Shown: in pieces, positions 26,742-34,924 of the stretch
Layout of the letters: each line of letters starts with the position of its first letter
Numbering within the stretch: the stretch's first letter is position 1
Origin: a virus
Reading direction: 5' to 3' (one strand)
IMG/VR virus record: IMGVR_UViG_3300001589_000012
Span: 5,304 to 55,580 of that record
DNA length: 50,277 nt
Notes under the pieces: generated by a model
Told to the model about the DNA's origin: nothing
The model's database searches: none
What the model saw: the letters and a program-made list of their open reading frames with translations, nothing else
Position numbers and translations under genes: made by a program

Positions 26742-27433
26742 AAAAAATCAAGAACATTTTCAACCTCCATCGAAACTTTCTCTTGGCAGTTAGGACAAGT
26801 GAAATTTACGTCGATGTAGTTTCGGGGAATTTTATCCAAAAAATCTTTGTTTATTTTTTGTACGATATCGACACCTAAAGATTCAACAAACTTGTCTTTT
26901 TCCTCGTCCGTTTCGTCATCGAAAGGAAATACGCTTTCAGAATCAAACACAGATTCGATAGACGCTTTGATCACATCTACTATTTCGTTCTCTGGTTTTA
27001 CACCCTCTCCCATCGTTTTTAAGGATGGAAACTGAAGTTTTAGGCCATACTCATCGTTGATCATAATTTTATATTGTGGATCTTCTGGATTTTTCCGTTT
27101 GATGTCTTCTAGATTCACAGAAACTTCTGTTGAAGTGTTACAGTTCTTGCACAAGATGCCTGTCTTTACATCTTCACCGACTGACTTACATCTGATCGCC
27201 ACCATTAATTTTTCCAAGTCAAAAACGGCAAGATCTCTAATGTCAACATCACCTTCGACGCACACTTGACAAACTTCGACAGTTTTATTCATGATCTCTT
27301 GAGCATCTTCTGACTGTAGAGCCATGAGAATGTTTTTCTCTTCGCCTACAGTATATGGTCTGAACTTCACTCGCTTGTTAATGCTTGGAAGTTCAATATT
27401 GAATGTTGGGTTTTTTAGTGTAGGTAAACTCAT
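26735..27433 (-). CDS. 26: gp26-like baseplate hub / assembly protein
   Basis: A 232-residue protein of the T4 gp26 baseplate family (T4: 208 aa). The start MSLPTLKNPTFNIELPSINK followed by FRPYTVGEEKNILMALQ is the family's hallmark. Two C-x2-C pairs (CKNC at 95-98 and CPNC at 213-216) form a probable zinc ribbon. It ends LDFFI, where the codons GAT TTT TTT ATC TGA create a run of seven T. A -1 slip there extends the protein into the gp51-like frame. It has no close ribosome site overlap with the upstream gene (22-base gap). Confidence 0.85.
   Translation of the reverse strand: MSLPTLKNPTFNIELPSINKRVKFRPYTVGEEKNILMALQSEDAQEIMNKTVEVCQVCVEGDVDIRDLAVFDLEKLMVAIRCKSVGEDVKTGILCKNCNTSTEVSVNLEDIKRKNPEDPQYKIMINDEYGLKLQFPSLKTMGEGVKPENEIVDVIKASIESVFDSESVFPFDDETDEEKDKFVESLGVDIVQKINKDFLDKIPRNYIDVNFTCPNCQEKVSMEVENVLDFFI
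26740..26747 (-). promoter_or_regulatory. candidate -1 ribosomal slippery site (T TTT TTT A)
   Basis: On the - strand the heptamer T-TTT-TTT (26747-26741) followed by A spans the last Phe codons of gp26 and lies four bases before the stop TGA (26737-26735). Re-pairing one base back enters the gp51-like frame exactly. Confidence 0.65.
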
Positions 27434-27455
27434 AATATTTCTCTGCTTTCATTTT

Positions 27456-28226
27456 TTATATGTCAAAACCTTCTTGACCAGTTTCATCTATGGTGATCGG
27501 TGCGACTTGATTTGCAAAATATTCTAGTGCGGCTCTATCGTGGGTTTCTTCGACGAACGGGGCCATCGGTAATGTAAGATCTGCACCCTCGTTGATGAGT
27601 TGTTGTATCTTATCTTGTATAAATCGAGAGTTTCTACCCTGATATGGTAGATCGCCGATATTGTTTCTATCGTCCGAGTATAATACAAAGTATCTTCTAA
27701 AGGCAAGTTGTATTTGCATCGTCGCAACAGAATTGAACAATCCTTGACCAACGCTAACTCTACCAACGGACTTTGGCCACACATCCGTTAGTTTTATTTC
27801 ATAAACTTTTTCATTTGAAAGATTCAATGCTTCAACATATGCCTCGCATCTGTAATTATCTGGGTAGTTTAAGTTTTGTGTTTTTTGATTTATTACAATA
27901 TCCTGCCAAGTTTCAAACAAAACCTTTTCTCTAAAATCACCAGAGACGCGAACCGTTATGTCTAGATCTCCACTATATGTCGCTTCGTAGGGAATCTCAT
28001 CCACTGGACCTGCTATTTTGATTGGTTCGCTTGATATATTTCTGCCTGGGAAAAACACATTCTCTACAGCGAATTGAAATTTTCTTCTGTGTTCGGTGGG
28101 GTTAATTGACTGGTGTATCAGGAGGGGAAGTTGTGGAATGTGAAACTCGAACCTCGTGGGTTGATACAATCTACCTGCCATTGACCTGACATCATTATAG
28201 TTCGTGCTTGCGGTTGGTTTAGGCAT
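27456..28226 (-). CDS. 54: gp54/gp19-fold baseplate tail-tube initiator
   Basis: A 256-residue protein of the tail-tube fold. Visible are FQFAVENVFFPGRNI, then PYEATYSGDLDITVRVSGDF-EKVLFETWQDIV, YPDNYRCEAYVEALN, and IKLTDVWPKSVGRVSVGQG followed by MQIQLAFRRYFV, the order of strands typical of gp19 and its paralogue gp54. gp19 is 163 residues and T4 gp54 320; the length and the neighbours (gp26, gp4) favour the initiator that starts tube polymerisation on the baseplate. A role as a second tube protein is the alternative. The start shares bases with the upstream stop. Confidence 0.6.
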   Translation of the reverse strand: MPKPTASTNYNDVRSMAGRLYQPTRFEFHIPQLPLLIHQSINPTEHRRKFQFAVENVFFPGRNISSEPIKIAGPVDEIPYEATYSGDLDITVRVSGDFREKVLFETWQDIVINQKTQNLNYPDNYRCEAYVEALNLSNEKVYEIKLTDVWPKSVGRVSVGQGLFNSVATMQIQLAFRRYFVLYSDDRNNIGDLPYQGRNSRFIQDKIQQLINEGADLTLPMAPFVEETHDRAALEYFANQVAPITIDETGQEGFDI

Positions 28227-28972
28227 TAAGTTCTTCTTTCTTCGTCGTTGATCATTCGGATAGAATCATTCCAAACATCTTTTCTTGACTGCTTTTCGAA
28301 CTTGCTGATAGGTAGTAAGGACGCCAACAACCAATTTTCTACTGGAATGCGAATAAGACGAGATGATATCCCGTCATATTTATAACGTTTATAGGTAGGC
28401 TTAATAAATTTATATGTGGATAATTTAGCAAGCCGACTTTGAACATCATCTTCGTCGATACTATCAAGATCTAAATCACCAAACATAGCACGCATAAATG
28501 CTACTCTATGTCGATTAGGTAGATAGTGAAGATTCAATCCTATCAATCCGTCACTTTCTTTGCCTGTATTTATAATCAAAGGAAGGGTATCGTAATATTT
28601 TAATTTGTTTTTTGTCGTAGGCTCATACTTGAATAGAAACATGCCACCACTTGTTGTTTCGTATGAACTTGTAGTCTCTTCACTGGTAAGCAAAAAATCG
28701 GTAACATCATTAGAAGTATACTCACCTGATCCGAAAGCCAGATTGATAGTTCCCGTAAAAAATCGAATGGCTTCTTCGAGTGTGTTTACCACATATTCAT
28801 CAGGTGTTTCATCTTCTTGTTTTTCTGGGGTGAGAGAATCCCCTGAATAGTCCGTGAGCGATTTCAGGAGTTGTTCACGGAGATCTGGACCTGGTTTCAT
28901 TTTCTTCTGATAGATGACGTTGACTTGTGTTTTATTTTCTCTGCCTAAAAGGTATGTGTCTTCTTTGATCAT
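28226..28972 (-). CDS. conserved T4-like virion-associated protein
   Basis: A 248-residue protein. The start ATG 28972 overlaps the gp4 stop (ATGA). The core MFLFKYEPTTKNKLKYYDTL, then PLIIN and GLIGLNLHYLPNRHRVAFM, is a pattern shared by a family in marine T4-like phages (F-Y-P-TK-KL-YYD--PL); later KPTYKRYKYDGISSRLIRIP and ENWLLASLLPI. I do not recall a firmly established function; by location between gp4 and gp54 it is probably a structural or assembly protein of head, neck or tail. Residues about 20-75 are polar and variable. Confidence 0.6.
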   Translation of the reverse strand: MIKEDTYLLGRENKTQVNVIYQKKMKPGPDLREQLLKSLTDYSGDSLTPEKQEDETPDEYVVNTLEEAIRFFTGTINLAFGSGEYTSNDVTDFLLTSEETTSSYETTSGGMFLFKYEPTTKNKLKYYDTLPLIINTGKESDGLIGLNLHYLPNRHRVAFMRAMFGDLDLDSIDEDDVQSRLAKLSTYKFIKPTYKRYKYDGISSRLIRIPVENWLLASLLPISKFEKQSRKDVWNDSIRMINDEERRT

Positions 28973-29403
28973 GGTTGCAGTTCCTTTTCTGTAAGAATTT
29001 GAAACTCCCATCCTTTGTTTTCTGCGAACTCTGTGGCGGCTTTCCACTTAGCAGAATTGACACCCCACGTTTTCACCTCGGAGATATATCGTCGAGTAGT
29101 TCTCTTTTGCTTTTTTGGTGGTGAACATTGTTTTTTTGGTTTCACCTCTATCAGTTTTACCTTTTTTCTTCCGTCCCTTTGTAAAACTTCGATTATGAAG
29201 TCAACAAAGTAACGATGCATTCGATTGTCGATCGGGGACAAATAAGGAACTACAACTTCCTCTGATCCCCACGACACTATTTTTTCTTCGTTATCACAAT
29301 AGATCATGAATCGTCTTTCCCATAAACTTCTATAAACAATCTTGGTAGGATCGCCTATATACTTTGAGAGATTCTTTGGTTTAAATTTGCCTTTATATGC
29401 CAT
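28969..29403 (-). CDS. 4: gp4-like head completion protein
   Basis: A 144-residue protein of the T4 gp4 (gp50) head-completion family: GKFKPKNLSKYIGDPTKIVYRSLWERRFM, then YCDNEEKIVSWGSEEVVVPY, DFIIEV and LIEVKPKKQ. The fold resembles TnsA/endonuclease domains with E, D and E-x-K residues present, while the family acts in closing the filled head before tail joining. MAYKG at 29403 is chosen over an upstream GTG or ATG because homologues begin there; the ribosome site is poor. First gene of the - strand operon and divergent from gp48 with a 23-base gap. Confidence 0.85.
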   Translation of the reverse strand: MAYKGKFKPKNLSKYIGDPTKIVYRSLWERRFMIYCDNEEKIVSWGSEEVVVPYLSPIDNRMHRYFVDFIIEVLQRDGRKKVKLIEVKPKKQCSPPKKQKRTTRRYISEVKTWGVNSAKWKAATEFAENKGWEFQILTEKELQP

Positions 29404-29426
29404 AAAACTATTTAGCAGGAGCGGCC

Positions 29427-30728
29427 ATGAGCGAATCATCCGTTAATAGACCTCCAAGAAAAAATGTCTTCGACAAACTAGATAAAAGTTACGGTGACAA
29501 TTCCCCAGTAAATGGGGGAGAGGATTTGCAATACCCATCGGATCTGGGAACTGATGAGTATAATCAGTTCATAACTTTTAGCATATACGAAAAGTTCTCT
29601 GAAAATTTTTCTCAAGCCGAAAGAAAATTAACAGAGGCAAAAGGGGCATACTCAAGATTGGCAGGAGAAAATGCAGAACTAATAGGCAATGATGTAAGAA
29701 AAAAGATTGACTCCGCATTAAATTCGGCGAGATTTTCAGCATATTTAGGCGGCACCGTCGCGGCCATCGAGTACCTCAGCATTCCCGGCATCGTGCAGAG
29801 CGGGGTAGAGATGGTTGCGGAAGCGGTCGGTGGTCCATTTAGCGACGATCCAGACATTGTAAATGCTATCAGGGAAGTCGTGGAAGCAAAAGTAATGTTC
29901 AATTTGGTAAATCAAAGAGAAGCAACAAATACCACTTTTGCAGACAGTAATAAAAATTTCGAAAGTCGTACTGCTAAACCCATTAGTACAGGTGAATATG
30001 ATAATTACTATGGGGATTTGGGTATTCAACAGCGAGGATTTGGGTCGATGGCTGCGAGATCGAGATTGAAGCGGGCCTCGTACAAAAGAGGATCTAATAT
30101 TGCTTTGTATCTGCCAAACAAATTGGTAAACAATGGAACGATTAATTATTCGGGTGTGAACTTTGAAATTGTCAAAAATCTTGGTTCCGTGGGTCAAGGA
30201 GATCTTACCGCGTTAGGACCAACACTTAAGCGAGGAATGGCGAGTATTGTGACCGATGTCCTTGGGTTTGTTGGTGTTGATGTAAATGCCCCCGAAGCGA
30301 TCGATGCAATTACAGGACTCGCTATCAATCCAAGAGAGGAACAAGTCTTTCAGGGAGTTGCAACAAGATCTTTTGATTTTACATTTTCTCTTGCTCCTAG
30401 AAATCCAAAAGAAGCCGTCGAGATTAGTAAAATCGTAAGAGAATTCAGAAAATTTGCACACCCAAGTGTTGTACGATCGGGTTACTTCCTTACCATTCCT
30501 GCTGAATTTGATATACGCTATTATAAGATTACACCGAACGGAGTTGCTCTAGAGAATCTCTTCCTTAATAGAATTGGTAGATGTTCCCTAACAGGTATCA
30601 ATGTTGACTACACACCGAACGGTGTGAATGCGACTTTCGAGGATGGTAGTCCGGTAAGAACTTCATTGACGATGACGTTCACTGAACTTAGACCTCTTGT
30701 CAGACAAGATATAGAGGAAGGATTCTGA
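29427..30728 (+). CDS. 48: gp48-like baseplate tail-tube cap
   Basis: A 433-residue protein (T4 gp48: 364). The C-terminal half holds the tail-tube fold: SFDFTFSLAPRNPKEAVEI, then REFRKFAHPS and the terminal SLTMTFTELRPLVRQDIEEGF, which is diagnostic. The N-terminal 180 residues are helical and polar with a Gly/Ala/Ile hydrophobic stretch. gp48 caps the baseplate centre and with gp54 nucleates the tube. GGAG at 29419-29422 supports the start. First gene of the long + strand baseplate operon. Confidence 0.85.
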   Translation: MSESSVNRPPRKNVFDKLDKSYGDNSPVNGGEDLQYPSDLGTDEYNQFITFSIYEKFSENFSQAERKLTEAKGAYSRLAGENAELIGNDVRKKIDSALNSARFSAYLGGTVAAIEYLSIPGIVQSGVEMVAEAVGGPFSDDPDIVNAIREVVEAKVMFNLVNQREATNTTFADSNKNFESRTAKPISTGEYDNYYGDLGIQQRGFGSMAARSRLKRASYKRGSNIALYLPNKLVNNGTINYSGVNFEIVKNLGSVGQGDLTALGPTLKRGMASIVTDVLGFVGVDVNAPEAIDAITGLAINPREEQVFQGVATRSFDFTFSLAPRNPKEAVEISKIVREFRKFAHPSVVRSGYFLTIPAEFDIRYYKITPNGVALENLFLNRIGRCSLTGINVDYTPNGVNATFEDGSPVRTSLTMTFTELRPLVRQDIEEGF

Positions 30729-31615
30729 TGTACTTTGATAAATTTCCAATACTCTCGCACATTGACACGTTCGGTGATTCTCTGAACAGGACATTGATTA
30801 CTGATGTTCTTCGTCGCGTTCAAATCACAAATCTAGGAAAAGAAGAATCTACCTTCTTCATAAATTATGACGTAAAAGACGGTGACACTCCAGAGAATAT
30901 TTCTGATAGGTTATATGGCACCACGTCGTTCTTTTGGGCCGTTTTGATGATCAACGACGCATTGAATCCGTATTATGATATGGCTCTTGATAACGTATCG
31001 CTAGAGAACTACACCAGAAAAAAGTATGATGGTAAGTACTTGTACTTGGTAGATGTTGTTGACGAAAAGAAAATTAGCGGAATTACTTTTTCCCCAGATG
31101 AAACCATCTATTCTTCTACTAACACAAAAGATGATTTTGGAACCACGAAAGAAAATTTTGCCGTTAGAGCAAGAGTAGTATCACATGAACCTACTCTATC
31201 AAGAGTTTTTGTTGACGGCGGAGAACATACCAATTTTAGTTCTGGTCAACTAATCGGTGTTGTGCGAGGATCTGATGTTCAGCAGGCTAAAATCAAAAAA
31301 ATAGAAAATGGTATGTTTGCACTTCACCACTTTGGTGGTTCAACAATCACTCACAATCCCCTCAGTTCTGTGATCGGTGATATCCCGCTGGGACTGACTG
31401 CACCGAGCGGAATTTACACCAACATCTCACCGAAGTTCTACGAAACAAAATTGGGCGTCTATTTGGGAATTAGTGGTCCAGAAGATGTTACCACTGCAAT
31501 AACAAATTTTGATCATGAAATAAACGAAAATGAAAAGAGGAGATCAATCAAACTAGTTCATCCCGACTACATTCAAGATGTTGTCGCCTCATTTGAACAG
31601 TTGATAAACAGATAA
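30728..31615 (+). CDS. 53: gp53 baseplate wedge protein
   Basis: A 295-residue baseplate wedge subunit. Residues about 45-95 (FFINYDVKDGDTPENISDRL, then YGTTSFFWAVLMINDALNPYYDMAL) form the LysM-like segment that defines gp53 in T4-like phages. T4 gp53 is 196 residues; the additional beta-rich middle (residues 110-260) is an insertion. The start shares bases with the gp48 stop (TGATG). In the assembled baseplate it locks neighbouring wedges around the hub. Confidence 0.88.
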   Translation: MYFDKFPILSHIDTFGDSLNRTLITDVLRRVQITNLGKEESTFFINYDVKDGDTPENISDRLYGTTSFFWAVLMINDALNPYYDMALDNVSLENYTRKKYDGKYLYLVDVVDEKKISGITFSPDETIYSSTNTKDDFGTTKENFAVRARVVSHEPTLSRVFVDGGEHTNFSSGQLIGVVRGSDVQQAKIKKIENGMFALHHFGGSTITHNPLSSVIGDIPLGLTAPSGIYTNISPKFYETKLGVYLGISGPEDVTTAITNFDHEINENEKRRSIKLVHPDYIQDVVASFEQLINR

Positions 31616-31616
31616 A

Positions 31617-32888
31617 ATGGCAAGTTCAGATAGAATCAACGACGTAAAAGTAGATAAACTAGATCTCATTCTCGACTCAGGAGATGTGGTTTCTCTTTTA
31701 GATTTATACACAACCATTGATTTTTATCAGGACTTGTTTGGTGATCCACTGTACTGTGAAATCTTGATAACTGATGCATTAGATTTATACAGTTCTCTAC
31801 CAATAAAGAATAATGAAATACTGAATGTCGAGTTTAATTCACCTAGCAATAATGTAGTAGCGAAAAAACTGAGACTGATCTCTAAGGAGAACGTTATTCT
31901 CAGTGACAGTGGGCGAGTTACCACTTACAAATTAGGTTTCGTTTCGGAAGAGACGATACAAAACGCTTCATATAAAGTATCAAGATCATACACAGGAACA
32001 CTATCCAATATAGTGGGCGCATTGTGGTCGGATAATTTTGGAGATGCTGAACCTATCCAAGTGGAAGATACTAAAAATGAGTATACGATGGTACTACCTT
32101 ACGATTCTGTGTTCTCGCACATCTTCAATCTGAGCAAAAAGGCTAGAAGAAAAGAAAACGAAAATTCATGCAGTTTCATGTTCTTCGAAGATTTCAGAGG
32201 ATTCAATTTTGTGTCTTTGCCTCTTCTGTTCAATGAAGACGTAAAGGGTTATTATTCATGGGAATTGGAAGAAGCATCAAGAAAAGAAGATAGACCAATT
32301 GGTGTGGATTATGAATCGTCTAGATTTAGGATTACAGAAATCGACTTCACAGGAAGAGAAAATCTCCTTGACCAAATACAATCTGGTATGTACAATTCAT
32401 ATGTTGTAGATCACGATATCAAAAACAAAACAATATCAGGAAGTAAACACGAATACAGTCAAACTTTCGGAAAGGTAGAACATGCGAATGGATCTAGTTC
32501 TTTCCCACTGAACATCAAAACTCAGATCGAAAAAATTAACGTAACATCAAATGTAAAAAATCATTTTTCTGGTTTTTACCCAGCAGACATAATGTTACTA
32601 AGACAGTCACAAGTTCGTGCTTTTACTGACAGAGCAATTAGATTTAAATCCGCAGGAAACAGTTCTCTGAATGTTGGTGATAAAATAAAAGTACGTTTCA
32701 CAAAACAAAATATGACAATGTTAGACTCGTCCGCCGATGATAAATACAGAAGTGGTTTCTATATTATATCTTCGATCAAACACAGTATTATAAAGGGTGA
32801 AGGATACACCGTTACGGTAGAGGCGTCCTCTGATTGCTATCCCAATCCCATTCCCGACGAATCAAGTTTTACTTCGTCAAACAGTTAG
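31617..32888 (+). CDS. 27: gp27 baseplate hub / cell-puncturing complex
   Basis: A 423-residue hub protein (T4: 391). The start with LILDSGDVVSLLDLYTTIDF and YCEILITDALDLYSSLPI, the LRLISKENV and YKLGFVSEETIQN strands, and C-terminal DKIKVRFT and GFYIISSIKHSI follow gp27, a ring of two tube-like domains that carries the gp5 spike. It starts one base after gp53 and is separated from gp5 by one small gene, as expected for a hub-spike pair. Confidence 0.85.
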   Translation: MASSDRINDVKVDKLDLILDSGDVVSLLDLYTTIDFYQDLFGDPLYCEILITDALDLYSSLPIKNNEILNVEFNSPSNNVVAKKLRLISKENVILSDSGRVTTYKLGFVSEETIQNASYKVSRSYTGTLSNIVGALWSDNFGDAEPIQVEDTKNEYTMVLPYDSVFSHIFNLSKKARRKENENSCSFMFFEDFRGFNFVSLPLLFNEDVKGYYSWELEEASRKEDRPIGVDYESSRFRITEIDFTGRENLLDQIQSGMYNSYVVDHDIKNKTISGSKHEYSQTFGKVEHANGSSSFPLNIKTQIEKINVTSNVKNHFSGFYPADIMLLRQSQVRAFTDRAIRFKSAGNSSLNVGDKIKVRFTKQNMTMLDSSADDKYRSGFYIISSIKHSIIKGEGYTVTVEASSDCYPNPIPDESSFTSSNS

Positions 32889-32898
32889 GAGTTAAATA

Positions 32899-33030
32899 AT
32901 GAATTTAAACGAACAAGAAGAACCCCGTGAGTACGAAAAAAGACTCGAAGCCCTGAAGAGCCGTGATTACAATAGCGAAGAATTAGAAGATTGGAAAAGA
33001 TGGGCAGAGTCGTGGGTATATGCTAGATGA
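32899..33030 (+). CDS. 43-residue helical protein between gp27 and gp5
   Basis: TAGGAG at 32886-32891 before ATG 32899. A charged helix-forming product (EYEKRLEALKSRDYNSEELE, then DWKRWAESWVYAR). The stop overlaps the gp5 start by four bases, so it may couple hub and spike translation. No family recognised. Confidence 0.65.
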   Translation: MNLNEQEEPREYEKRLEALKSRDYNSEELEDWKRWAESWVYAR

Positions 33031-34001
33031 TAAATCTAAACGGAGAATTCGTATGGTGGATGGGTGTTGTTGAGGATATCAACGACCCCGAAGTAATCGG
33101 TCGATCGAGAGTTCGCATCGCAGGATATCATACTGCCGACAAGGAAGTTCTCCCTACCGTTTCTCTTCCTTGGGCCCACCCAATCTTTCCAATTACCAGT
33201 GCTTCAAATAGAGGTAAAGGATCAACGGTTCCAGGTCTTTTGCCAGGATCTCATGTGTTTGGTTTTTTCTTGGATGGAACCAACGCACAGCAACCAGTAA
33301 TCATGGGATCTGTGCCAGGAATTAACACAGAACCGAACGATCCGTCAGTGGGTTTCAATGATCCGTATGATAAATCAAATGAATTATATGACGGTAAGTC
33401 TGATGTAAACATTTTGGCGATAGAACCCCCAGGCACTCAAGGGGACAGACCAACTTCGTCAAAAGCACCACTCATTGGCGTTGACACCGCAATAGATGAT
33501 TTCTCTTGGGACGAACCCGAATCACCATCCAATCCTTCGTATCCGCAAAATAAAGTTTATGAATCGACCAGTGGACATGTGGTAGAAATTGACGACTCGC
33601 CCAATTCCGAGAGAATACAAGTCTATCACAATTCTGGATCTTTTGTTGAGTTTCATCCCGATGGAAAATTAGTGATAAAGTCCACAAATGAAGGATATGA
33701 TATAACCCTATCAAACAAGCATATGTTCGTGGCAGGATCTCTAGATATAAGTGCTTTGGGTAATGTAAATATCAAAGCAGAAAATTTTGTGTTCAAGGGT
33801 TCAAAAGTACTATTCGATTTAGATGACGATTTTGTTGTTCACTGTAAAAAGTTTCAAGTGAACGCCTCAGAAAATATTGACATGGCATCTTCGGGCGAAG
33901 AAACTAAAATTGGTGCCGCTAATCAAGTGAAGTTGGTCAATGGTGCAGGTGCGAAAGTGATCTTAGAGGGCGGTAATGTAAATCTTAACCCACCATCATA
34001 G
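33027..34001 (+). CDS. 5: gp5 baseplate spike without lysozyme domain
   Basis: A 324-residue spike protein. Residues about 5-100 form the OB-fold (FVWWMGVVEDINDPEVIGRS, RVRIAGYH, PWAHPIFP and GTNAQQPVIMGSVPG). After a Pro/Asp-rich linker, residues about 180-324 form the beta-helix (VVEIDDSPNSERIQVYHNSG, then SLDISALGNVNIKAENF). T4 gp5 has a lysozyme domain between these parts; here about 80 residues of linker with no lysozyme motif stand in its place, as in cyanophages. Peptidoglycan opening would need another enzyme. Confidence 0.88.
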   Translation: MINLNGEFVWWMGVVEDINDPEVIGRSRVRIAGYHTADKEVLPTVSLPWAHPIFPITSASNRGKGSTVPGLLPGSHVFGFFLDGTNAQQPVIMGSVPGINTEPNDPSVGFNDPYDKSNELYDGKSDVNILAIEPPGTQGDRPTSSKAPLIGVDTAIDDFSWDEPESPSNPSYPQNKVYESTSGHVVEIDDSPNSERIQVYHNSGSFVEFHPDGKLVIKSTNEGYDITLSNKHMFVAGSLDISALGNVNIKAENFVFKGSKVLFDLDDDFVVHCKKFQVNASENIDMASSGEETKIGAANQVKLVNGAGAKVILEGGNVNLNPPS

Positions 34002-34010
34002 GAGAAGTAA

Positions 34011-34655
34011 ATGAGTAGTTACGGATACTCTAGTCCAAGTCAACCATCATCTGTACCATCGACACCATCGACACCATCGACACCGTCGGCGCCAACACAG
34101 CAGACAATCTATACTCCACCGCCCACCCTACTTCCTACACCCACGGCGGCTCCTGTAACATTACCCGCACCGAAACCGACACCCGTAGCAGAAAAAGAAA
34201 TTCAATCAGTCATTACTGGACCTTTTGTTATTGATGGATACTATCCCGTTTACACAACATCAGAAGATGCAGTCAATAACAGTCCAGATCCAGAACTGGT
34301 TCGGGAGAACGAGACCACTGTAGGATATCACACCCACACCCTCAGAGGTAGGGTTTACTATATGCCTAATGGTTTAGAAATGAATGTTACGCAGTTTCAC
34401 GGAAATTATGGAAATGTGGTTGTTCCAAGATCGAAACCAGATTCCCCAGAAATAATCGGGGGCAATCGAACATTTTCTTTAAAAGACTCCAACGGAAACT
34501 TCTCTAAATACTCTAAAGGCGAAATCGTTCTTTATCAGGGAGAATTGTATGAAGTTATATTTAACAACTTCGCTAAGTTTCCAGATGATCAAAAGTTTTT
34601 TCGATTGCTCACAGAGGAAACCGATGTGAGTATTATAGACGGAGGTGAATTTTGA
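34011..34655 (+). CDS. Pro/Thr/Ser-rich virion-associated protein
   Basis: A 214-residue protein with a disordered N-terminus (residues 1-60, PSTPSTPSTPSAP and similar), in which a nine-base unit is repeated about three times at DNA level. The middle FVIDGYYPVYTTSEDAVNN, then YHTHTLRGRVYYMPNG, is a motif common in marine phage tail-spike proteins, and the end KYSKGEIVLYQGELYEV resembles carbohydrate-binding ChtBD3-like folds. AGGAG at 34001-34005. It sits between gp5 and the PAAR tip, so it probably decorates the spike. Confidence 0.65.
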   Translation: MSSYGYSSPSQPSSVPSTPSTPSTPSAPTQQTIYTPPPTLLPTPTAAPVTLPAPKPTPVAEKEIQSVITGPFVIDGYYPVYTTSEDAVNNSPDPELVRENETTVGYHTHTLRGRVYYMPNGLEMNVTQFHGNYGNVVVPRSKPDSPEIIGGNRTFSLKDSNGNFSKYSKGEIVLYQGELYEVIFNNFAKFPDDQKFFRLLTEETDVSIIDGGEF

Positions 34656-34924
34656 ACGGTGCTGCGAGGATGAATGACTTTACTGATGGTTTTGCAAAAT
34701 TTATTGCTGGGCCTTCAACAGGAGTAATGGTTAATGGTAATCCGATTGCTGTCTCTCCTTTAGATGTTGAGTGTCATCAGCACGGAAACCAAACAATATG
34801 TTCTCAAATAGTAATTGGATCTCCCAGTGTTTTTGCTGGCGGGAAACCAGTTGTCAGACTCAACGATCAAGCACTATGCGGTCATAAAGTAATTAGTGCA
34901 TCACCTAACGTATTGGTTCCATAA
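34652..34924 (+). CDS. PAAR-type spike tip protein
   Basis: A 90-residue PAAR-repeat-like protein (T4 gp5.4 equivalent): ARMNDFTDGF, VMVNGNPIAVSPLDVECHQH, IVIGSPSVFAGGKPVVRLND, CGHKVISASPNVLVP. His and Cys residues (CHQH, CGH) can bind the tip metal. It would form the sharp cone at the end of the gp5 beta-helix. The probable start is TTG 34652, overlapping the upstream stop, because GGAGG at 34641-34645 is ideally placed; ATG 34670 has its ribosome site too close. The stop overlaps the next start. Confidence 0.82.
   Translation: MNGAARMNDFTDGFAKFIAGPSTGVMVNGNPIAVSPLDVECHQHGNQTICSQIVIGSPSVFAGGKPVVRLNDQALCGHKVISASPNVLVP

Noticed and set aside
29404-29426. CTAAATAG on the - strand as late promoter of gp4
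   Set aside because: It lies only a few bases from the start codon, which would leave no leader or ribosome site; a chance match is equally likely.
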